A stretch of DNA of 64,000 bases from Hallerella sp963652365 (GTDB taxonomy: Bacteria > Fibrobacterota > Fibrobacteria > Fibrobacterales > Fibrobacteraceae): assembly GCA_963652365.1 (NCBI GenBank), contig CAVJTH010000014.1, positions 1-64,000 on the forward strand. Reading direction: 5' to 3'. A program made the translations under genes and the position numbers. The notes beneath the pieces were generated by a model, which made no database searches, had not been told where the DNA came from, and was given only the letters and a program-made list of their open reading frames with translations. Below are positions 44,556 to 53,223 of the stretch, piece by piece; within the stretch, counting starts at the first letter, position 1, and each line of letters begins with the position of its first letter.

Positions 44556-46147
44556 TGACAAGAAATCAGATCATGGCGAAGGTCCTCTTTTCGAACAATC
44601 TGGTCACGAAGACGCAGATCCAGGAATTCTGGGGAAAAATGGACGAGACGCACGACTTGGGACTGCTCCTGCTCGAAAAGGGAATTCTCGATCGGACGAC
44701 TTACGAGGCGGTGGAATCCTATGTCCGGGACCTGGAAATCAAGCTGAACGCTGCGGAAAAGGAAAAGGCTTCGAATTCGTTCGAGCGACCGGCTCCGAAA
44801 AGTTCGCCCGCGGTCCAGGAAACCGCGCCTGTCGCAAAGCCCGCGCCGCAGCCCGAACCGTTCGAACCCCCGATCGCCCTGGAAGGGAACAATCCATACG
44901 GCCAGGCGACCGCGACAAGCGTGCAGATCGAAAAGGTAGCCGGGCTCGAACAGACGAGCATCGCGTCGGTTGCCGCGTTCTTGCCGGAAGAATCGGATGG
45001 AGCTTCCGAATCGAACGAGGAACTGCCGGATCGCTTCGAAATCGAAAACGGGGAAGGAACGGTCGAAATTCCGGAGAAGCTTTCCGCGGAAAATTCTCTT
45101 TCGCAGATTGTCGCCTTTGCCCGAAAGCATGAAGCGACGGACGTCTATCTTTCCGAAAAGTTCCCGATCGCGTTCCGCGTGTTTGGAAAGCTGGTCTATG
45201 CAAGCGATGCGCCTTGCGATGCTTCAAGGCTTTCCGAATACCTTTCCGAAGCGAAGGGCGGCTTTGCGGATGGCTACGAACCCGTGGTCGGAGTGGATTT
45301 CAGCAAGTCCTTCGCCATTTCGGGTGCCGGGCGGAATCGCCTGACTATTACGTGGAACGATACGGTTCCCGCGCTTTCGATTCGCCTGATCCCTTCGGCA
45401 TCGGTGTCGCTTGACAAACTGGATCTTCCACCGTTCTGCGCGGACTTTCCGAAGCTTTCGAGCGGACTTGTCCTTGTCGCCGGTTCTTCGGAAAGCGGTC
45501 GTTCGACGACGCTTGGCGCGTTTGGCGAAGCTATCCTGCACAGTCGGGACGTTCTTCTCGAAACGGTCGAAAAGCCGATCGAACGCATTCTCCAGAGTGC
45601 GCGCGGACTGGTTCTCCAAAAGGAAGTCGGGCTGCACGTGCGTTCGGGAAGCGAGGCCGTTCGGGATGCGGTGCGCGCCGGAACGGATGTCATCCTGTTT
45701 GACCATCTGGAATCCCTCGACGAGCTTTGGACGCTTTTGCGGGCGGCTTCTTCGGGCGTCCTGGTCTTTGCCGTCACGACGGGAAACGATATTTACGGCT
45801 TGCTTTCTCGCCTGCTGTCCGAAGCCGGAGACGGGGAAGACGCCCTGGCCAGTGCGCTGTCGAACGAACTGAAGGGTGTCGTGGTGCAGCATTTGCTCCC
45901 CGTCATCGAGGGCCAAGGCTGGGTCCTTGCCGTGGAAGCCCTGAAGGTGACCGTTTCGGTGGTGGACATTATCCGCCGAAGAGAGCTTTCCCGGCTGCCC
46001 CAGGCGATAGCGATGTCCAGGGACCAGGGAGTTTCGCTCGACGATTCCCTGCAAAATCTGGTGGATTCGGGATTTATCCGCGGAGAGGACGCTTGGCGGC
46101 GTTCCCTGAATCGTCGCCGCTTTGCCGCCTACCGCCCGAACAAATAG
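44552..46147 (+). CDS. Divergent PilT/GspE-like ATPase with altered Walker A (first of two)
   Basis: This 531-residue protein has an N-terminal helical domain like that of GspE/PilB (LFSNNLVTKTQIQEFW...LGLLLLEKGILD, 1-62), a Pro/Glu-rich linker (70-160) and a PilT-like core (175-500). The P-loop reads AGSSESGRSTTLGAF, with Arg in place of the catalytic Lys. The Walker B/Asp-box, normally ILVGEMRD, is ILFDHLES, and the His box is replaced by FAVTTGND. ATP hydrolysis is therefore doubtful. The start overlaps the permease stop (ATGA). No pilin, PilC or PilQ gene is in the window. A regulatory partner of the next ATPase is the simplest reading. Confidence 0.75.
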   Translation: MMTRNQIMAKVLFSNNLVTKTQIQEFWGKMDETHDLGLLLLEKGILDRTTYEAVESYVRDLEIKLNAAEKEKASNSFERPAPKSSPAVQETAPVAKPAPQPEPFEPPIALEGNNPYGQATATSVQIEKVAGLEQTSIASVAAFLPEESDGASESNEELPDRFEIENGEGTVEIPEKLSAENSLSQIVAFARKHEATDVYLSEKFPIAFRVFGKLVYASDAPCDASRLSEYLSEAKGGFADGYEPVVGVDFSKSFAISGAGRNRLTITWNDTVPALSIRLIPSASVSLDKLDLPPFCADFPKLSSGLVLVAGSSESGRSTTLGAFGEAILHSRDVLLETVEKPIERILQSARGLVLQKEVGLHVRSGSEAVRDAVRAGTDVILFDHLESLDELWTLLRAASSGVLVFAVTTGNDIYGLLSRLLSEAGDGEDALASALSNELKGVVVQHLLPVIEGQGWVLAVEALKVTVSVVDIIRRRELSRLPQAIAMSRDQGVSLDDSLQNLVDSGFIRGEDAWRRSLNRRRFAAYRPNK

Positions 46148-46157
46148 GAAATTCGAT

Positions 46158-47051
46158 ATGGCAAGTTCTTTGGATAGCGTTCTGGAATACGCGCTGCAAG
46201 TCGGCGCGGTGGATTTGATCCTTGCCGAGGGCTTTCTTCCCGCGCTTCGCATCGCGGGGCGCGTTAGGAACATTCCGAACGCGGAAACGCTCGCTTTTGG
46301 CGATCTGGAAAGATTCTTGGGTCCTCTGGGCGGAGAAAGCGGATCGTTTCGTGGTGGGCCTTGGGCGAAGACGGAATGGCGCGTGCGCTACTTTCGCGAA
46401 GCGTTTGGCAAGGCGGCCGTCTTGCGGCCTGTCGGGCTGGAGGCTCCGGAACTTTCGGCTCTGAACTTTCCCGGCGAGGCGACGAGCCTGCTTGGCGCGG
46501 AATCCGGGCTTATCCTGTTTGCCGGTCCCATGATTTCGGGAAAGACGACGACCGCTTCCGCCTTTGTCTCGGAACTTTGTACGCGGAGAACGCTCCGGGC
46601 GAGCTTTCTTTCCGCGCTTCCCGAATATCGGCTTCGGACGGGGGCATGCCTTGTGCAGCATAAACGCGCCAAGGTCTCCCAGGAAGACGAAATCTTGCAG
46701 GGGATTCGCTCGGGAACGGACCTGTTCTGGCTCGGTGATCTAGACGAAAGCGTTCTGCTGCCGGCGCTTCGGGCCGCGGAGTCAGGGGCTCTGGTCGTCG
46801 CGACGACGACCGCGGGTTCTGCGCGAGATGTCCTTGCCTATCTATCTTCGGCGGATCTTGGCGAAAGCGAGAAGCAGGTTCGGGCAATGCTTGCGGCAAG
46901 TCTCCGGGCCATCGTGTTTCAACGGCTTGTCCTTTCTGACGACGGAAAGTCCTTTGCCCCGGCGTGGGACGTTCTCTGCGTCGATTCGAGTGTCGCGCAG
47001 CTAGTCGCTTCGGGCGAGTTCGAAAAGATTTCCGCATTGCGCCAAGTCTAG
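46158..47051 (+). CDS. Divergent PilT-like ATPase (second of two)
   Basis: This 297-residue protein is a compact PilT-like ATPase. Here the Walker A, AGPMISGKTTTASAF near 115-129, keeps Lys. The region equivalent to GEMRD reads GDLDESVL, so the Walker B Glu is Asp, and the His box is VATTTAGS. It is shorter than PilT (about 345 residues) and related to the preceding gene, from which it is separated by ten bases with AGGAAA as ribosome-binding site. The two may form mixed hexamers. The process powered is unknown. Confidence 0.75.
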   Translation: MASSLDSVLEYALQVGAVDLILAEGFLPALRIAGRVRNIPNAETLAFGDLERFLGPLGGESGSFRGGPWAKTEWRVRYFREAFGKAAVLRPVGLEAPELSALNFPGEATSLLGAESGLILFAGPMISGKTTTASAFVSELCTRRTLRASFLSALPEYRLRTGACLVQHKRAKVSQEDEILQGIRSGTDLFWLGDLDESVLLPALRAAESGALVVATTTAGSARDVLAYLSSADLGESEKQVRAMLAASLRAIVFQRLVLSDDGKSFAPAWDVLCVDSSVAQLVASGEFEKISALRQV

Positions 47052-47063
47052 CTCGGGATAGCG

Positions 47064-49223
47064 ATGCGCTTCTTTCGGGTATGGATTTTCCTCTTCGCTC
47101 TGCTGTCGCTTTCCTTTGCGTCGGGCGATTCCCGGGAGAATCCACGGTCTCGGCCGGCGCACGAAAGGACTGTCCTCTATCTAGGGGGCGGGATTCGATC
47201 GCCCTGGTATTCGCTTGGCGTCCTGTATGCCATACGGGACTACCGGATTCCCGTGGATTCCGTTGCCGGAACTTCGTGGGGAGCCTTTGTCGGGTCGCTC
47301 TGGGCTTCCGGTCTTGAACTCGACGAAATCCAGCGGATCTTGACCGACACGCTTTTTACTTCGCATGTCTTGCCGCAGGCTTCGCGCGAGAGGCTGATTG
47401 ACCTGCCGATCGCCTTTTCGGGTGAACCCGCGCTTGCGTTCCGCTTCTCGTTTTTCGGGGATTCGTCGGGGCGCGCCTGGCTAAAGCCGAAATCCCTGGA
47501 ACCGGATGTCGCCTTTTTGGGAAAGTCGCTTTTTCGCCTTCGGCTGCAAGAGGCCTTGACGCGTACGGATTCGACGCGGATACCCTTTACCGCGTTTTCC
47601 TGCAAATCGGGCGTGCTTGTGCCTTCGGCGGTGATGGAGGCGATCCCGCTTTCGCCGACTTCGGGCGAAAAGTGCCCTTTCTTTTTTCCGGACGATTCGA
47701 CCGCCTTGTCCCTCTATGTCATGGCCTATCCGGTTCGAAACGACGGCTTCGAGGAAGACCCGCTCGCCGAATCGGGATTCCAGGGCGCCTTGGCGTCTAT
47801 CCGCGCACAAAAGGCTTCGGGATGTCGCATCGTCACGATCCGTCCGCACTCGCTTGCCGAAAGCTCTCCGCTCGAATGGATGCAGGCGGGATATTCGGAC
47901 ATGGAAAGGCGCCTTGGCGAACTTTCCTCGATCGTCTTGCGAAACGGCAGATCGCTCGAACCGTCGGATTCCGTTCTTCCGCGCTTTCTGTTCGAACCGT
48001 CCTTCGAGCGGATTCCCTCGATCTACTATTCCGACATTTCTTCGCGCTGGGATCTTTCCGATACGGGCATTGACGCACCGAGCAACTTTCTGAAGCGCAT
48101 CGCGAACTCTCCGTTCTATGATTCTGTACAAATTAATCTGGATTCTGCGGGAGTCGCAAGTGTTTCCGCTTCGACAACTTCGGTCCTTGAAATTCGCCTC
48201 GGCGGTTTCGGATCCAGCCTGACAGGACCCTTGGCATATGCGGGCATGGATTTTCGCTTTGTCAACCAGTTCGAATATGCGCTTTCCGTAGAGGGCTTTG
48301 TCGGGGAACATTCGTATGCGATACGTCCCGGTTTTCTGATGCGCGGATTCTTTTCCTGCCGCGGAGAATTTTCCGCATGGGGGAACATCGCGAAAAGGCG
48401 ACCGCTTCTCGGATATTTTGCCGAGACCACTCGAAGTCTGCGCATTCGCGAGCTTCGCGAAAACGATGCGGAAATGCGCTTCGCCTGGAAGGATTCCCTG
48501 GCGGATTTCTCCCTGGACATCCTGATCGGAAAATCCGAATTCAGGACGTTTGACGAGACCGAGGCCTTGTTCGTAAACACCCTGTATCCGAAGATTTCGT
48601 TTGTACGGAATCGCGGCGGATTCGGGGAATGGTTTGGAGACGCGGGTTACCGGATTTCGGGTAGCCTGGGATTTCGTTCGGTGAACCTGACGGATGGTAC
48701 GGGCGACGCTCCGCTCTACCTGGCTTTGACCCTGGATGCCCAGAAGTTCTTTGCCCCGACCCGTTTTGTCTCCCTGGGCATCGGTTCGCTAGCGGGAATC
48801 CATGTTCGACGGGAATCGGGCAAGGGCTATGTCTATCCCGATCCGCTCGCGACGTGGACCGGAGGAACGATTCGGGCCGTGGATCTCTGGTATCGGATGC
48901 ATCCGGCGCTATCCCCGTGGAGCGAATCCTGGAACTTTCTGGAGTCCGCTACCCATCACTATGCGGCTGCCCGCGCCAGTCTTGGCGTGCATGGACGTTT
49001 TTTGGGCGCATGGATTTTCGCGTCGTATCTGCGCGATTTCGAAGAGAACCCTTTTGTCGCTCTGGACGCGAACCGCTTGCTTCTGGAACCGACGCTTCGC
49101 TTTGCCTACCGGACGCTTGACTTGCGCCTGGGATTGCACCGTCTCGTTTCGCTGGACGATTTCGCGAAGCTGAAGGACTTCAAGGACTTTAGCGCGTTTT
49201 TCCAGGTCGGTGCGAACTGGTAG
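47064..49223 (+). CDS. Outer-membrane patatin-like phospholipase with C-terminal barrel (PlpD/type Vd-like)
   Basis: This 719-residue protein has a signal peptide (MRFFRVWIFLFALLSLSFAS), a patatin domain at about 34-320 and a long C-terminal region of alternating beta strands (from about 380 on) ending in Trp, as in outer-membrane barrels. The oxyanion loop is GGGIRSPWYSLGV at 41-53 and the nucleophile elbow GTSWG puts Ser71 as the catalytic serine. The Asp partner is probably in RNDGF. Such proteins display or release a lipase through their own barrel. It is the last gene of the exporter/ATPase operon and abuts mltG tail to tail. Confidence 0.85.
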   Translation: MRFFRVWIFLFALLSLSFASGDSRENPRSRPAHERTVLYLGGGIRSPWYSLGVLYAIRDYRIPVDSVAGTSWGAFVGSLWASGLELDEIQRILTDTLFTSHVLPQASRERLIDLPIAFSGEPALAFRFSFFGDSSGRAWLKPKSLEPDVAFLGKSLFRLRLQEALTRTDSTRIPFTAFSCKSGVLVPSAVMEAIPLSPTSGEKCPFFFPDDSTALSLYVMAYPVRNDGFEEDPLAESGFQGALASIRAQKASGCRIVTIRPHSLAESSPLEWMQAGYSDMERRLGELSSIVLRNGRSLEPSDSVLPRFLFEPSFERIPSIYYSDISSRWDLSDTGIDAPSNFLKRIANSPFYDSVQINLDSAGVASVSASTTSVLEIRLGGFGSSLTGPLAYAGMDFRFVNQFEYALSVEGFVGEHSYAIRPGFLMRGFFSCRGEFSAWGNIAKRRPLLGYFAETTRSLRIRELRENDAEMRFAWKDSLADFSLDILIGKSEFRTFDETEALFVNTLYPKISFVRNRGGFGEWFGDAGYRISGSLGFRSVNLTDGTGDAPLYLALTLDAQKFFAPTRFVSLGIGSLAGIHVRRESGKGYVYPDPLATWTGGTIRAVDLWYRMHPALSPWSESWNFLESATHHYAAARASLGVHGRFLGAWIFASYLRDFEENPFVALDANRLLLEPTLRFAYRTLDLRLGLHRLVSLDDFAKLKDFKDFSAFFQVGANW

Positions 49224-50228
49224 TCATTCTCCGCGATTTCGCGCCGCCGTGGACTTGTAGCGATTGTGCTCCGAGAGGCTCCTGGCGAAAAAGTGCGTTC
49301 CCGAGCCATCGTCCTTGGCGACAAAGTAGAGCGCGTCCGTACTCTTCGGATCGAGGACCGCTTCGACGGCCTTGCGACCCGGATTGGAAATCGGCCCGGG
49401 CATCAGTCCCGGGAAGCGGCGCGTGTTGTAGGGACTTTCGCTTTGGAGCTGGCTCTTGTAGATGGGGCCTGTCAGGTTTCGGAAAATGAACCGGACCGTG
49501 GGGTCCGCTCCGAGGGGAATCCCTTGCCGCAACCGGTTGATGAAGACTCCCGCGATGAGCTGTCGTTCGTCTGTCTTGCCGGTTTCTTCCTCGACGACGC
49601 TTGCGAGCGTGAGCACCCTGTGCCATCCTCCGAGTTCTTTCCAGATCGGGCTCCCTTTCGCTTCCATCTCGTCGCGGAGCTTCCTGTTGGCTCGCACCAT
49701 CTGCTTCGCGATATCCTTTTCCGTCGCGCCGAATTCGATCGGGTAGGTGTCCGGAAGCAGGTATCCTTCGAGACTCTCCGCTTCGATGCCGAGTTCACGG
49801 GCAAATTCCGGATCGTGTACAAGCGCTTCCCATCGGGTCGAATCGAAGTCGGGAATCGCCTTGCGAAAATAGGCGGGCATTTCCCAGGAGGCTCGGCCTT
49901 CCGGAATCGTCACTTTTCGGAAGGCTGTCTTTCCCGCAGAGAGAATTCCGGCAATTTCGGCGATGCTTGCCTGTTTCGGAATATCGTACCACCCTGCCTT
50001 GGGCGAGGCTTTTTGGTAGCGGCACCACCACGCAAAGAGCTTTCCGCTGGAAACCAGTCCGCGCCCTTCGAGCTCGATACCGATTTTCGAGGCTGCGTAA
50101 CCGCTTTTGACCTGAAAGGTTGTCGGACTGTCCGTGCCGGAAGGGGCGAAAATCCGTTCTTTGGCGAAATGGAAGAAGCCCAGGGCGAGAAAAACCAGGA
50201 GAAAGAGCGTGAAAACAATTTTTTTCAT
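49224..50228 (-). CDS. mltG: Endolytic murein transglycosylase
   Basis: This 334-residue protein has an N-terminal membrane helix (MKKIVFTLFLLVFLALGFFHF), a LysM-like subdomain near 40-100 (VKSGYAASKIGIELEGRGLVSSGKLF) and the YceG/MltG catalytic domain. The catalytic Glu is Glu213 in TLASVVEEETGK; EGYLLPDTYPIEFGA and NPGRKAVEAVLDP are family signatures. It cuts nascent glycan strands in the periplasm to set their length. It is monocistronic and divergent from the small secreted protein gene at 50333. Confidence 0.95.
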   Translation of the reverse strand: MKKIVFTLFLLVFLALGFFHFAKERIFAPSGTDSPTTFQVKSGYAASKIGIELEGRGLVSSGKLFAWWCRYQKASPKAGWYDIPKQASIAEIAGILSAGKTAFRKVTIPEGRASWEMPAYFRKAIPDFDSTRWEALVHDPEFARELGIEAESLEGYLLPDTYPIEFGATEKDIAKQMVRANRKLRDEMEAKGSPIWKELGGWHRVLTLASVVEEETGKTDERQLIAGVFINRLRQGIPLGADPTVRFIFRNLTGPIYKSQLQSESPYNTRRFPGLMPGPISNPGRKAVEAVLDPKSTDALYFVAKDDGSGTHFFARSLSEHNRYKSTAARNRGE

Positions 50229-50257
50229 ATAAAAGCGAATATAAAAAGAAAAAAATC

Positions 50258-50287
50258 TTGTCGTTTGGTCAAAATAAAGGATATATT
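50258..50287 (+). promoter_or_regulatory. Sigma-70-type promoter for the small secreted protein
   Basis: TTGTCG (50258-50263) and TATATT (50282-50287) are spaced by 18 bases, 46 bases before the ATG. The -10 matches the TATATT seen before thiE, hemW and the TPR gene. Confidence 0.55.
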
Positions 50288-50332
50288 TGGGATAGAGTGT
50301 AAAAAGATTTCTTCCCTATTCGAGGATGTGAA

Positions 50333-50773
50333 ATGACTAGAAAAATCTTGTTTTGCCTGCTTGCGCTGATGGTTGTCGTTGCGATGGCTGCACCGAAAAA
50401 CGTGAAATCCAAGCAAGGCGATATCGACCTGGTGAAAACGAAGGGCGGTACGGATGTTGTCTGCACGGCAGGGTTTAACGAAGAACTCCGCATCGTGAAG
50501 GATGATGGCGACGCTGTCCTGGTCAAGGGTGCATGTGGCCAGGGATGGGTAGGCAAGAGCGCAGTCGAATACGTAGCGAAAGCCGCCGGCGATAAGTCCA
50601 TGACTCTTGAAGGCGTTGACGTCGTGGGCTGGCTCGACAACCCGAGCGCAATCTTCGTTCTCGATGCCGATGCCGCCGAGTTCGATGGCGTGAACATCGA
50701 CCGTAACTTCAAGGATTACCTGCAGCACACGATGGACCGCGAAACGATGGAAATGCAGAACAACGAAAACTAA
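50333..50773 (+). CDS. Small secreted SH3b-like protein
   Basis: This 146-residue protein has a signal peptide (MTRKILFCLLALMVVVAMA) and a domain of beta strands (DVVCTAGFNEELRIVKDDGDAVLVKGACGQGWVGKSAVEYV) that reads like a bacterial SH3 domain, including the G-W-V segment, with a cysteine pair likely to form a disulfide. The C-terminal half is acidic and ends in a helix rich in Met and Glu. GAGGA precedes the ATG, and a promoter and a terminator bracket it, so it is a strongly framed single-gene transcript. The function is unknown; binding to wall peptides is one possibility. Confidence 0.8.
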   Translation: MTRKILFCLLALMVVVAMAAPKNVKSKQGDIDLVKTKGGTDVVCTAGFNEELRIVKDDGDAVLVKGACGQGWVGKSAVEYVAKAAGDKSMTLEGVDVVGWLDNPSAIFVLDADAAEFDGVNIDRNFKDYLQHTMDRETMEMQNNEN

Positions 50774-50799
50774 ATCTTTCGTTCTTGATTTTCTCCTTT

Positions 50800-50826
50800 G
50801 GCCTCTGCGAATGCGGAGGTCTTTTT
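50800..50826 (+). terminator. Intrinsic terminator of the small secreted protein gene
   Basis: GGCCTCTGC (50800-50808) pairs with GCGGAGGTC (50813-50821) around GAAT and is followed by five T residues. Confidence 0.88.
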
Positions 50827-50851
50827 ATAGGGGTTTTCAAGTTTGTCGTGA

Positions 50852-51114
50852 GTACTGTCAAAAGATTGTCTTATAGATACTGTGGGGGGAATCGATAGTG
50901 CCGGATTGCACTTGAAATCGATGGAAGGCTGGATTTCCCTGAACCCCGGAATTTCTTCTAACGGAACGGATGATTGTGGCTTTGCCCTGTTGCCTTCTCC
51001 TAAGGATATCAGGCCAAGAGATTTCACCACAAAAGATGACGGCTACATAGGGCTCTCAATGACGGTGCAGAGCGTGCTAGAACCATGGCCCCCGTCCGCT
51101 GTGTAAAGAATTGA
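50852..51114 (+). pseudogene. Remnant of a Fibrobacter major paralogous domain protein (Fib_succ_major-like)
   Basis: The frame through 50882 reads VGGIDSAGLHLKSMEGW and then GTDDCGFALLP, which fits the middle of the Fibrobacter paralogous domain (VGG..AG..LKS..GW ... D..GF.ALP). The end of that family, SVRCVKD, appears in a different frame at 51091-51114 as PVRCVKN followed by a stop. The N-terminal half is missing and the segment between the two blocks is shortened, so this is a decayed fragment. No start signal is present. It is the only coding trace in the 465-base gap between 50773 and the tRNA; the rest of that gap holds two terminators and nothing else I can name. Confidence 0.75.
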
Positions 51115-51208
51115 AATTTCAAGAGCGCAGAACTTAAAAGAGATGGTTCGTCAACTATGGTAACAGTCTCTAAAAGTCGAATATCGCTTTTGGGTATATC
51201 TTAAAGAC

Positions 51209-51236
51209 AAAAAAGATCCGCCAGAAGCGGACCTTT
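51209..51236 (-). terminator. Intrinsic terminator of tRNA-Ala
   Basis: On the minus strand AAAGGTCCGC pairs over ten bases with GCGGATCTTT and continues in T residues, two bases past the tRNA. Confidence 0.9.
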
Positions 51237-51238
51237 GA

Positions 51239-51312
51239 TGGAGATAAGGGGAATCGAACCCCTGACCTATAGATTGCGAACCTATCGCTCTACCAAACTG
51301 AGCTATATCCCC
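51239..51312 (-). tRNA. tRNA-Ala (anticodon CGC)
   Basis: The minus strand gives acceptor GGGGATA/TATCTCC, D arm GCTCAGTTTGGTAGAGC, anticodon loop TTCGCAA with anticodon CGC (codon GCG, Ala), T arm AGGGGTTCGATTCCCCT and discriminator A. CCA is not encoded. Confidence 0.95.
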
Positions 51313-51349
51313 GGTTGCGACACAAATATATCTTATGTTGGATGAATTG

Positions 51350-52018
51350 TCAAGGTGTCCAGTCGATTTCTTCGAGACCCTTGCCTCTGAGAAAGGCGTT
51401 TGCCCTGCTAAAGTGCTTGCAGCCGAAAAAGCCCCGGTAGGCGGATAGGGGACTTGGATGGGGCGCTTCGAGAACCAGATGTCCGCGATCCTGGGCGATC
51501 AGGGCTTTCTTGCGGATGGCGTAGCTTCCCCACAGGAGAAAGACCAGGTTCTCCCGGGTGGAGGAAATCCGCTCGATGACGGTATCGGTAAACTGTTGCC
51601 AGCCAATCTGGGAATGGGATGCCGCCTGGTGAGCGCGGACGGTGAGGCTCGAATTCAGAAGGAGGATGCCGCGGTGCGCCCAGCTTTCGAGATTGCCGCT
51701 CTGCGGAACGGGAATTCCCAGGTCGTCGTGGAGTTCCTTGAAAATGTTCACGAGCGACGGGGGCTTCGCGATGCCGTCGGAGACCGAAAAGCAGAGGCCG
51801 TTGGCCTGTCCCGGGTTGTGGTAGGGATCCTGTCCGAGGATGACCGCCTTGACCTTGTCGGCGGGACATTCGTCGAGCGCAGCGAAAATCTGGGAACCGG
51901 GAGGGTAGATCGTGTACTTCTTTTTCTCTTCGACGAGAATTTCCTTGAGCCGCTTGAAGTACGGCATTTCAAACTGGTCGCTCAGAAGTTCAAGCCATGT
52001 GGGGTCGAGTCTTACCAT
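51350..52018 (-). CDS. ung: Uracil-DNA glycosylase
   Basis: This 222-residue family 1 UDG removes uracil from DNA. The catalytic water-activating motif GQDPYH is at residues 62-67 (Asp64, His67), the uracil-binding loop is GLCFSV, and the Leu-loop HPSPLSAYRGF carries the catalytic His. VFLLWGSYA is the remaining signature. Length is standard. It is 30 bases downstream of the methyltransferase gene on the same strand and may be co-transcribed. Confidence 0.97.
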   Translation of the reverse strand: MVRLDPTWLELLSDQFEMPYFKRLKEILVEEKKKYTIYPPGSQIFAALDECPADKVKAVILGQDPYHNPGQANGLCFSVSDGIAKPPSLVNIFKELHDDLGIPVPQSGNLESWAHRGILLLNSSLTVRAHQAASHSQIGWQQFTDTVIERISSTRENLVFLLWGSYAIRKKALIAQDRGHLVLEAPHPSPLSAYRGFFGCKHFSRANAFLRGKGLEEIDWTP

Positions 52019-52048
52019 GTTCTACAAGATAGGAAATCGGACTTGAGC

Positions 52049-53215
52049 CTAGACGGGAACGGCGAGAATTGCCGCCTTGTCGCCATTTGTCCGGGTGTAA
52101 AAGAGGACGCCTTCGCGCGAACCCTTGGGAGAAAGTCGCCGGATCTCCGCTTCGGGGACGATTTCGACGCCGCGCTTCTTTAGCGTAAGCTTGCCGATAT
52201 CGTACGCCTTGAGGAGAGCCTTTACCTTTGACGTGGAAAGGGGAACGCTCCCGAGAACCCGGTAGTTGCGGAACGCGGGAGCGTCTAGCGGCGATGCGCT
52301 GGTGACGTAGGCGATTCCCGGGGATATCAGGCTCGCTGTCGGGGAGATCTTTCGGGCGATTGTGGAAAACAGATGGCTCCGGACAAGGACGGGAATCGGT
52401 TCGGCGAGGAAGTTCCCCAGCGGGCCGGTGGGAAGTTCGGAAATTTCCGAAAGGGGAGCTTCCGAGAGCCATTCGTACGGTTCGTCGCTTTCGCCTATCG
52501 CTACCGCCCGGACCTTGCCGGGATGCCTTGCCATTTCTCCGAAGAAAACGAGACATTCGCGGCAATCGTTTCGGGAGCCCAGATAGGCGATCTCGGCGCC
52601 TGGAGGAAATTCTCCGGTCGGGTATCCGGGAGGGAGCTTGGCGATTCCGCCGCGGTAGTGTCTCGCGATTTCGAGAATCTCCGAAAAGGCTGGCGCCAGT
52701 TCCGAGAAGTTGCGCTGGTTGTCTCCGAGCCTTTCGCGGCGTGCGGAATCGATCGTGAAGTATTCGCCTCGATTCTCGACGGTGCGAACGTCCGCGATTT
52801 CCGCCGTTCGCTCGATGCCCATCGCTTTCGTGTTGAAACGGTACATGGCGACGCGTTCCGGGGCGAGGTCGTAGCCGCGGACCTTCGCCTTTTCGGAAAG
52901 GAAGAAACTGTCTCCGCCCATGCCGCAGCACAGGTCGTCGATGGAGCAGTCTTCCGGAAAGAGCTTTGCCTTGTAGATTCCGATGTCCGCGGCGGTGGAC
53001 TGTTCCAGGGCGAGCCGGTCGCAGGCGAGAAATCCTTTCGTACGGAACTTTTTCCGATATCTGGGAACGAGCGCGATGTAGTCGAGAACCTTTCCGCGGA
53101 TTTCCGCGAAAGGGCCTTTGGCGAGGCGTTCCGAAAGCTTGAGATGCTCTGTCTTGGCCTCGATGGCTTCGGCGACAAAACGGAAAAGTTCGGGATTGTC
53201 CCAGGGAATTTCCAC
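52049..53215 (-). CDS. SAM-dependent methyltransferase with C-terminal THUMP-like domain
   Basis: This 388-residue protein has a helical N-terminus, a class I methyltransferase core with the SAM loop SIDDLCCGMGGDSFFLS and acidic RGYDLAPERVAMYRFN strand, and a C-terminal region that reads like the THUMP-like domain family (FRNYRVLGSVPLSTSKVKALLKAYDIGKLTLKKRGVEI). The target is probably RNA, but it is not known. The start is a GTG at 53215 with AGAGG seven bases upstream, nine bases after the SpoU gene stop; a frame continues far upstream but lies inside the neighbouring gene and is not coding. Confidence 0.82.
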   Translation of the reverse strand: MEIPWDNPELFRFVAEAIEAKTEHLKLSERLAKGPFAEIRGKVLDYIALVPRYRKKFRTKGFLACDRLALEQSTAADIGIYKAKLFPEDCSIDDLCCGMGGDSFFLSEKAKVRGYDLAPERVAMYRFNTKAMGIERTAEIADVRTVENRGEYFTIDSARRERLGDNQRNFSELAPAFSEILEIARHYRGGIAKLPPGYPTGEFPPGAEIAYLGSRNDCRECLVFFGEMARHPGKVRAVAIGESDEPYEWLSEAPLSEISELPTGPLGNFLAEPIPVLVRSHLFSTIARKISPTASLISPGIAYVTSASPLDAPAFRNYRVLGSVPLSTSKVKALLKAYDIGKLTLKKRGVEIVPEAEIRRLSPKGSREGVLFYTRTNGDKAAILAVPV

Positions 53216-53223
53216 CGAAGCCT

